The notes below the pieces were generated by a model. That model saw only the letters and a list, made by a program, of their open reading frames with translations. It searched no databases and was not told the origin of the DNA. This document shows, in pieces, positions 57,913 to 64,000 of a DNA stretch of 64,000 nucleotides. Position numbers and translations under genes: made by a program. Origin of the DNA: Ruminococcus sp. Phil11. Its GTDB lineage: Bacteria; Bacillota; Clostridia; Oscillospirales; Ruminococcaceae. The DNA lies in assembly GCA_001940925.1 (NCBI GenBank), contig MSGZ01000009.1, forward strand, positions 200,266 to 264,265. The letters are read 5' to 3'. Positions within the stretch are counted from its first letter, which is position 1. Every line of letters begins with the position of its first letter.

Positions 57913-60530
57913 AGAAGTTTATTTCGGCCCTTTCGTCGTTTGTGATTGCTGCAACGGCGATGGGCGGCAGCATGGTCTTCCCGACCAGTGCTGCAAATGT
58001 CGAGGAGACGATCGTTGCGCTTCGTTCCAACGGCAAGAGCGAGGTGCAGGTCAATGCCGGTGATACGATCCCGGTCGAGGTCTACATCCCGCAGTCCAGC
58101 GGTTTTAACAGCACGCTGCTCAAGTTCGCGATCGGCAAGGACGGGAACCTTGACGATACGAAGGGCCAGGGTTCTGTTTTTGACCGCCAGAACAATGAAA
58201 TCAAAAATTACAAGGATGCATTCGGTAACTATGGTATTACGATGACTGCCAAGGGCGACAAGATCGGCAGCAAGGCAACAGACTTCACCTACCCGAATTG
58301 CCTCGAGAGCGGTAAGGCTCTGGATGACTACTTCTTTGCCGGCGATATCTGCGATACCGGTATTGCAATGTTCAATCCGGAAGCGTGGAGCGTTCTGTAT
58401 CAGGCAAAGCCTGAGATCGAAGCCGGCCTGAATGTCGATGCATTCGGTCCCTGGGTTGAAGCAGGCGGCGAGCTGGAAGAGGAATTTGATTACGAGAATT
58501 ATGAATCCGTAACCACATGGAGCAAGGATGTGTCCTGGGCTTATAAATACACCTTTACCAAGCTTGAGCTTAAGCTGCCGGATGACATGCCGGACGGTGT
58601 TTATGTTTTTGATATTTACAAGGATGTCTTTATCAACTGCCATCCGGGTTCCCTGTTCAAGGATGACAATACCCCGGTTCCGGATAATGAGAGAAGCGAT
58701 GCGCAGTCCAACTTCAAAGGTATCGGCGGCGAGCAGAAGTTCAGCACTGAAAAGCTGACGATTATTGTCGGCAGCGGTGCACAGGCTACGACGGAAGCTC
58801 CTGTTACGACCACCGAAGCACCCGCTACAACAGTTGCTCCGGCAACAACAGCAGCTCCTGCTACGACGGTTGCTCCGGCAACAACAGCAGCTCCGACTAC
58901 GACCGTTGCTCCTGCTACGACAGCAGCTCCGGCCACGACCGTTGCTGAGGCTACCTCTGTGTCAACTACCGTTGTGACGCAGGCGCCGGTCTTCACGGAG
59001 CCGCCTGCTGATGTAATCGTCTATAATCTGATCCCGCATGAAGGAGATTATGTTGACGCACTGTTGTGGGACGGTAAAAACAACTTCTATACTGCTGATC
59101 CGGGTGATGAGCTTCAGGTTGACTGGACCATCAAGAACGATCAGGGTACTGCAGGTCTGCAGATGTCCTTCGATTTCTCTCAGGTCGAGTATCTCAGCGG
59201 CAAGCGCGGTCCTGCTTACCGTATTGTCCCGACCTACAGCGATTCCTACAATACCGCGAACATGAATAAGGGCGAGATCATTTACACATGGGCACAGTCC
59301 GATGAGAACTTCGCTGACGACGGCAAGATCATCTACTCCTTTAAGATCAAGGTACCGGAGGAGCCTGGCTATTACACCATGGGCCTGAACGAGAACCCGA
59401 AGGAGACCAGCAAGGTCGTTCCGAAGGATCAGAATAAGGAACATTCTTTTGTGTTCTACGGCCTCGAGATCCTGGCGCGTGGTGAGTATGTTACGACGAC
59501 TTCTGATAACATTGTTACCACGGAAGCAGAGACGACCACAGTTGCTGAGACGACAGCAGCTGCTGAGACTACTACAGCTGCTCCGGCTACCACAGTTGCT
59601 GAGACGACCACGGTTGCTCCGGCTACCACAGCTGCTGAGACGACCGCAGTTGCTCCGGCAACCACCGTTGCTCCGGCTACTACCGCTGCTCCGACAACCA
59701 CCGCTGCTCCGGCAATCACCGTTGCTCCGGCTACTACCGTTGCTCCGGCAACCACCGTTGCTCCGGCTACTACCGTTGCTGACGCTGATGATGTGATCAT
59801 CTACGATCTGATCCCGAACGGCAAGAATTATACTGCTGCAGAGGGGAACGGAAACAATGTCTACAGAGCACTTCCCGGCGAAGAGCTTACCGTTGACTGG
59901 ACTGTCAAGAACGATAAGGGTACTGCCGGCATCCAGATGGACTTCGATTTCTCTCAGGTTGAGTATAAGAGCAGCAAGCGCGGCAATGCTTACCGTGTTG
60001 CTCCGACCTTCAGCGATGCTGCAAACACCGAGGGCCTGAAGAAGGGCGAGGTCATTTATACCTGGGCACAGTCCGATGAGTATACCGCAGCAGACAATAC
60101 TGTGATCTACAGCTTCACTGTAAAGGTTCCGACCGAGTACGGTACTTACCACATGGGTCTGAGCTCCGATCCGAAGGACACCAACAAGGTCGTTCCGCGT
60201 CATCAGGAGAATCCGCACAAGTTCGTGTTCCACGGTCTGGATATCGTTGTCGGCAGCGATGTGACCACGGAGCCGGTTTCTACCACTGAACCGGGCAACA
60301 AGGACGGCGACACCCTCTACGGTGACGTCAACTGCGACGGCGTTGTCCGCATCGGCGACGTTGTGCTCCTGAACAGATATCTTGCAAGAAACGCTCAGGT
60401 CACTCCGCAGGGTCTCCTGAACGCTGACTGCGAGAAGGACAACAAGCTCGACGCTAAGGATTCTGTCAAGATCAAGAAGTTCCTTGCGCTGATGATCGGC
60501 GCAGACCAGCTGGGTAAGGCTTCCAACTAA
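57909..60530 (+). CDS. scaA: Scaffoldin ScaA-like: X domain, two cohesins, dockerin
   Basis: 873 residues. Signal peptide (1-29); an N-terminal domain of unknown fold (about 30-290); a Thr/Ala/Pro linker (about 292-358); cohesin-like module 1 (about 368-540); a second linker (about 541-630); cohesin-like module 2 (about 632-780); and a dockerin (about 798-865) with loops DVNCDGVVRIGD and DCEKDNKLDAKD. The cohesin calls rest on GTAGLQMSFDFSQVEY, IIYTWAQSDE and IIYSFKIKVP strands. The X-cohesin-dockerin order matches ScaA of Ruminococcus flavefaciens. It would carry dockerin enzymes on its cohesins and attach through its own dockerin to a larger scaffoldin. The gene uses GCT, GTT, AAG and CTG heavily, as highly expressed genes do. 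Confidence 0.82.
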   Translation: MKKFISALSSFVIAATAMGGSMVFPTSAANVEETIVALRSNGKSEVQVNAGDTIPVEVYIPQSSGFNSTLLKFAIGKDGNLDDTKGQGSVFDRQNNEIKNYKDAFGNYGITMTAKGDKIGSKATDFTYPNCLESGKALDDYFFAGDICDTGIAMFNPEAWSVLYQAKPEIEAGLNVDAFGPWVEAGGELEEEFDYENYESVTTWSKDVSWAYKYTFTKLELKLPDDMPDGVYVFDIYKDVFINCHPGSLFKDDNTPVPDNERSDAQSNFKGIGGEQKFSTEKLTIIVGSGAQATTEAPVTTTEAPATTVAPATTAAPATTVAPATTAAPTTTVAPATTAAPATTVAEATSVSTTVVTQAPVFTEPPADVIVYNLIPHEGDYVDALLWDGKNNFYTADPGDELQVDWTIKNDQGTAGLQMSFDFSQVEYLSGKRGPAYRIVPTYSDSYNTANMNKGEIIYTWAQSDENFADDGKIIYSFKIKVPEEPGYYTMGLNENPKETSKVVPKDQNKEHSFVFYGLEILARGEYVTTTSDNIVTTEAETTTVAETTAAAETTTAAPATTVAETTTVAPATTAAETTAVAPATTVAPATTAAPTTTAAPAITVAPATTVAPATTVAPATTVADADDVIIYDLIPNGKNYTAAEGNGNNVYRALPGEELTVDWTVKNDKGTAGIQMDFDFSQVEYKSSKRGNAYRVAPTFSDAANTEGLKKGEVIYTWAQSDEYTAADNTVIYSFTVKVPTEYGTYHMGLSSDPKDTNKVVPRHQENPHKFVFHGLDIVVGSDVTTEPVSTTEPGNKDGDTLYGDVNCDGVVRIGDVVLLNRYLARNAQVTPQGLLNADCEKDNKLDAKDSVKIKKFLALMIGADQLGKASN
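58795..58970 (+). repeat. Thr-Ala-Pro linker repeat, first block
   Basis: Tandem 15-base units encoding ATTVAP/ATTAAP in scaA, near-identical in DNA. They form a flexible, probably O-glycosylated spacer and a likely slippage site. Confidence 0.85.
59516..59790 (+). repeat. Thr-Ala-Pro linker repeat, second block
   Basis: About 18 short units (TTVAP, TTVAE, TTAAP types) between the two cohesin modules of scaA, longer than the first block and related to it in sequence. Confidence 0.85.
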
Positions 60531-60568
60531 GTCGTTTCCGGCTATCCGAATAATTCAGACAGGGATGA

Positions 60569-60599
60569 TAGTGCGCAGGGGGAAACCCTCTGCGCACTA
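60569..60599 (+). promoter_or_regulatory. Stem-loop between scaA and scaB
   Basis: A perfect ten-pair stem (TAGTGCGCAG / CTGCGCACTA) extended inward by GGG/CCC around an AAA loop, without a T tail. It sits 38 bases after the scaA stop and 20 bases before scaB. It fits an RNA processing or stabilising element rather than a terminator. Confidence 0.65.
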
Positions 60600-60618
60600 A
60601 ATCCAGAAAGGGAAAAAA

Positions 60619-63600
60619 ATGAAGAAACTCATTTCTGCTCTTTCCTCCCTGTGCCTTGCAGCAACATCACTGCTCGGCGCATTTCCGGCAGTCCGTGCCG
60701 AAAACGCGGTGACAGCGCAAGCTGCCGATTCGCTTGTTTACAATCTTGTCCCCAACGGGAAAACATACGATTCCGCTGAGGAAAAGGGCACAAAAAATAA
60801 TGTTTATAAGGCCGAAGCGGGCGAGAGCCTCAAGATCGACTGGACGGTCAAGGGCGATCCGGGTACCGCAGGTATTCAGATGAACTTTGACTTCACCCAG
60901 GTCACGTATGAAAGTGCATCCCGCGGCAGTGCATACCGCATTGTCCCGACCTACAGCGACTATAAGAGCACCACGAACCTGAAACAGGGCGAGTGCATCT
61001 ACACATGGGCGCAGTCCGAGGAGAACCAGGCCGATGACGGCAAGGTCATCTATTCGTTCAATGTGACTGTTCCGAGCGCGGAGGGCACCTACTCTGTCGG
61101 CCTGAAATCCGGCGAGGAAAACAAGGTCGTTCCGATCGACCAGACTAAGACGATTCCGTTTACGTTCCACGGTCTGGAAATCGTAGTCGGAAACGGCGGC
61201 GGCGGAAGTCCGCAGCCTTCCGGTGACGGCCTGATCTACAATCTCATTCCGAACGGCAAGTCTTTTGATTCTGCCGAAGCAAAGGGCACAAAGAATAATG
61301 TCTACAAGGCAGAAGCCGGCGAAACGCTGAAAATCGACTGGACAGTCAAGGGTGATCCGGGTACCGCAGGTATTCAGATGAACTTTGACTTCACCCAGGT
61401 TACGTATGAGAGTGCTTCCCGCGGCAGTGCATACCGCATTGTCCCGACCTACAGCGACTACAAGAGCACCACGAACCTGAAACAGGGTGAATGCATCTAC
61501 ACATGGGCGCAGTCCGAGGAGAACCAGGCCGATGACGGCAAGGTCATCTACTCGTTCAATGTGACCGTTCCGAGCGCGGAGGGCACGTACACGGTCGGCC
61601 TGAAATCCGGCGAGGAAAACAAGGTCGTTCCGATCGACCAGACCAAGACGATCCCGTTCACGTTCCACGGACTGGATATCGTAGTCGGCAGCGGCGGCGG
61701 CAATCCGCAGCCTTCCGGCGGCGACGGTTTGATCTACAATCTCATTCCGAACGGCAAGACCTACGATTCCGCCGAGACCAAGGGCACAAAGAATAATGTG
61801 TACAAGGCCGAAGCGGGCGAGAGCCTCAAGATCGACTGGACGGTCAAGGGCGATCCGGGTACCGCAGGTATTCAGATGAACTTTGACTTTACGCAGGTCA
61901 CGTATGAGAGTGCTTCCCGCGGCAGTGCATACCGCATTGTCCCGACCTACAGCGACTACAAGACCACCACGAACCTGAAACAGGGCGAGTGCATCTACAC
62001 ATGGGCACAGTCCGAAGAAAACGAGGCCGATGACGGCAAGGTCATCTATTCGTTCAATGTGACTGTTCCGAGCGCGGAGGGCACGTACACGGTCGGCCTG
62101 AAATCCGGCGAGGAAAACAAGGTCGTTCCGATCGACCAGACCAAGACGATCCCGTTCACGTTCCACGGACTGGATATCGTAGTCGGCAGCGGCGGCGGCA
62201 ATCCGCAGCCTTCCGGCGGCGACGGTTTGATCTACAATCTCATTCCGAACGGCAAGACCTACGATTCCGCCGAGACCAAGGGCACAAAGAATAATGTGTA
62301 CAAGGCCGAAGCGGGCGAGAGCCTCAAGATCGACTGGACGGTCAAGGGCGATCCGGGTACCGCAGGCATCCAGATGAACTTTGACTTTACACAGGTCACG
62401 TATGAGAGTGCTTCCCGCGGCAATGCGTACCGCATTGTTCCGACCTACAGCGACTACAAGACCACCACGAATCTGAAACAGGGCGAGTGCATCTACACAT
62501 GGGCACAGTCCGAAGAAAACGAGGCCGATGACGGCAAGGTCATCTACTCGTTCAATGTGACGGTTCCGAGCACTGAGGGTACGTACACGGTCGGCCTGAA
62601 ATCCGGCGAGGAAAACAAGGTCGTTCCGATCGACCAGACCAAGACGATCCCGTTCACGTTCCACGGACTGGATATCGTAGTCGGCAGCGGCGGCAATCCG
62701 CAGCCTTCCGGCGGCGACGGTCTGATCTACAATCTCATTCCGAACGGCAAGACCTACGATTCCGCCGAGACCAAGGGTACAAAGAATAATGTCTACAAGG
62801 CAGAAGCCGGCGAAACGCTGAAAATTGACTGGACAGTCAAGGGCGATCCGGGTACCGCAGGCATCCAGATGAACTTCGACTTCACACAGGTTTCGTATAC
62901 CGGCGGTTCCCGCGGCAGTGCATACCGCATTGTTCCGACCTACAGCGATTATAATTCGACAGAAAAGCTGCTCAGAGGTCAGGCGGTTTACACGTGGGCA
63001 CAGTCCGAGGAAAATCAGGCAAATGACGGAGCAGTCATTTATTCGTTTAACGTGACGGTTCCGAATGAAAAGGGCACTTATTCCGTTGGCCTGAACACGG
63101 CCGAAGAAAATAAGGTCGTTCCGCTTGATCAGAACAAACCTTATGACTTCACGTTCTATGGTCTGGATATTGTCGTAGGCGACAGCGGGCCTCAGAATCC
63201 GCCGCCGTCAGGAAGCCTTGTCTATAACCTTGTTCCGAACGGCAAGTCTTTTGATTCTGCCGAAGCAAAGGGCACGAAGAATAATGTCTATAAGGCCGAA
63301 GCGGGCGAGAGCCTCAAGATCGACTGGACGGTCAAGGGCGATCCGGGTACCGCAGGTATCCAGATGAACTTTGACTTTACGCAGGTTACGTATGAGAGTG
63401 CTTCCCGCGGCAGTGCATACCGCATTGTCCCGACCTACAGCGACTACAAGAGCACCACGAACCTGAAACAGGGCGAGTGCATCTACACATGGGCACAGTC
63501 CGAAGAAAACGAAGCCGATGACGGCAAGGTCATCTACTCGTTCAATGTGAAGGTTCCGAACGAGAAGGGCACGTACACGGTCGGCCTGAAATCCGGTGAA

Positions 63601-64000
63601 GAGAACAAGGTCGTTCCGATCGACCAGACCAAGACAATCCCGTTCACGTTCTACGGACTGGATATTGTCGTAGGCGACAGCGGTTCTCAGGATCCGCCTC
63701 CGGCAGGCAGCCTGATCTACAATCTCGTTCCGAACGGCAAGACCTACGATTCCGCAGAGACCAAGGGCACAAAGAATAATGTGTACAAGGCCGAAGCGGG
63801 CGAGAGCCTCAAGATCGACTGGACTGTCAAGGGCGATCCGGGTACCGCAGGTATCCAGATGAACTTTGACTTCACCCAGGTCACGTATGAGAGTGCTTCC
63901 CGCGGCAATGCGTACCGCATTGTCCCGACCTACAGCGACTACAAGACAACCACGAACCTGAAACAGGGCGAATGCATCTACACATGGGCACAGTCCGAAG
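60619..64000 (+). CDS. scaB: Scaffoldin ScaB-like protein with at least seven cohesin modules, 3' end outside window
   Basis: 1127 codons visible, frame open to the edge. Signal peptide (about 1-27, MKKLISALSSLCLAATSLLG, nearly the same as in ScaA), a short spacer, then seven cohesin-like modules of 165-166 residues beginning at 60733, 61231, 61729, 62227, 62722, 63217 and 63712 (the last cut). Each has NNVYKAEAGESLKIDWTVKG, GTAGIQMNFDFTQVTYESA and IYTWAQSEEN strands, ending in LDIVVG. They are joined by short Gly/Pro/Ser linkers (GGGNPQPSGG) instead of the Thr-rich linkers of ScaA. Module 5 is the most diverged. It lies 88 bases after scaA, behind AAAGGGAAAAAA. By analogy it should end in an X-dockerin; that part is not seen. 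Confidence 0.8.
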   Translation, partial: MKKLISALSSLCLAATSLLGAFPAVRAENAVTAQAADSLVYNLVPNGKTYDSAEEKGTKNNVYKAEAGESLKIDWTVKGDPGTAGIQMNFDFTQVTYESASRGSAYRIVPTYSDYKSTTNLKQGECIYTWAQSEENQADDGKVIYSFNVTVPSAEGTYSVGLKSGEENKVVPIDQTKTIPFTFHGLEIVVGNGGGGSPQPSGDGLIYNLIPNGKSFDSAEAKGTKNNVYKAEAGETLKIDWTVKGDPGTAGIQMNFDFTQVTYESASRGSAYRIVPTYSDYKSTTNLKQGECIYTWAQSEENQADDGKVIYSFNVTVPSAEGTYTVGLKSGEENKVVPIDQTKTIPFTFHGLDIVVGSGGGNPQPSGGDGLIYNLIPNGKTYDSAETKGTKNNVYKAEAGESLKIDWTVKGDPGTAGIQMNFDFTQVTYESASRGSAYRIVPTYSDYKTTTNLKQGECIYTWAQSEENEADDGKVIYSFNVTVPSAEGTYTVGLKSGEENKVVPIDQTKTIPFTFHGLDIVVGSGGGNPQPSGGDGLIYNLIPNGKTYDSAETKGTKNNVYKAEAGESLKIDWTVKGDPGTAGIQMNFDFTQVTYESASRGNAYRIVPTYSDYKTTTNLKQGECIYTWAQSEENEADDGKVIYSFNVTVPSTEGTYTVGLKSGEENKVVPIDQTKTIPFTFHGLDIVVGSGGNPQPSGGDGLIYNLIPNGKTYDSAETKGTKNNVYKAEAGETLKIDWTVKGDPGTAGIQMNFDFTQVSYTGGSRGSAYRIVPTYSDYNSTEKLLRGQAVYTWAQSEENQANDGAVIYSFNVTVPNEKGTYSVGLNTAEENKVVPLDQNKPYDFTFYGLDIVVGDSGPQNPPPSGSLVYNLVPNGKSFDSAEAKGTKNNVYKAEAGESLKIDWTVKGDPGTAGIQMNFDFTQVTYESASRGSAYRIVPTYSDYKSTTNLKQGECIYTWAQSEENEADDGKVIYSFNVKVPNEKGTYTVGLKSGEENKVVPIDQTKTIPFTFYGLDIVVGDSGSQDPPPAGSLIYNLVPNGKTYDSAETKGTKNNVYKAEAGESLKIDWTVKGDPGTAGIQMNFDFTQVTYESASRGNAYRIVPTYSDYKTTTNLKQGECIYTWAQSE
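60733..64000 (+). repeat. Tandem 495-498 base repeats encoding cohesins
   Basis: Seven direct repeats. Copies 3 and 4 (61729-62226 and 62227-62721) differ by only a few bases over their first 240 bases, while copy 5 is clearly more divergent. The exact period and near-identity indicate recent duplication or gene conversion. Confidence 0.9.

Noticed and set aside
58795..59790. CRISPR-like short repeats
   Set aside because: The 15-base units are contiguous, in frame and encode Thr-Ala-Pro linkers; there are no unique spacers.
60667..62664. 665-codon open frame on the minus strand with tandem repeats
   Set aside because: It is the mirror of the cohesin repeats of scaB, repeats only because scaB does, and has no ribosome site or promoter.

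Overview
This window most likely comes from a fibre-degrading gut or rumen Firmicute of the genus Ruminococcus or a close relative. The reasons are a moderately GC-rich chromosome, consensus sigma-A promoters with 17-base spacers, spoVS, a minimal SufCB-like Fe-S system, pyruvate formate-lyase fermentation, BspA-type leucine-rich repeats, three secreted dockerin proteins and a cellulosome scaffoldin cluster at the right end. The layout X domain, two cohesins, dockerin (57909-60530) followed by a protein of at least seven cohesin-like modules (60619 onward, running off the window) matches the ScaA/ScaB arrangement described for Ruminococcus flavefaciens and R. champanellensis. The species call is inference.

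Left part (1-11.1 kb). A polar amino-acid ABC transporter (partial GlnQ-like ATPase and a GlnP-like permease with two fused binding domains) lies downstream of an unusual four-gene operon on the minus strand: a zinc-ribbon protein, two paralogous VWA-fold proteins and a divergent adenylosuccinate-synthetase-like enzyme. Divergent from it is a secreted HExxH / beta-helix / dockerin protein. An RtcB-type RNA ligase follows, with a leader that carries a strong promoter, a mini-ORF and a strong intrinsic terminator.

Middle part (11.1-31.5 kb). It holds a DUF434 protein, a two-component system with a possible attenuator, a small membrane protein, an EamA-NhaC transporter pair, a DUF2229 Fe-S protein, a dockerin propeller-like protein and a MutS-like ATPase. 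A minus-strand run follows: giant LRR protein, HEAT-repeat protein, 29-residue mini-ORF, DUF1848 protein, second LRR protein, metallo-beta-lactamase-fold protein.

Right-middle part (31.5-57.3 kb). It holds a broken S41 peptidase, an asparagine-synthetase-like enzyme lacking the glutaminase cysteine, a thioredoxin-like lipoprotein, a DUF4874/DUF4832 dockerin protein, SmsCB-like Fe-S assembly, GH51 arabinofuranosidase, TetR and a Ca-type P-ATPase. Next come a Fur-family regulator, a Xer-type recombinase, YmdB, SpoVS and a pyruvate formate-lyase split into separate catalytic and glycyl-radical polypeptides with its activase. The part ends with a microbial PARG, an SGNH hydrolase plus MBOAT acyltransferase pair and a cation diffusion facilitator.

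Right end (57.4-64 kb). The scaffoldin genes sit behind a 400-base leader that carries two small overlapping ORFs coupled to scaA. A perfect stem-loop separates scaA from scaB. The dockerin proteins elsewhere in the window could dock on these scaffoldins. I saw no rRNA, tRNA, CRISPR array or insertion sequence.
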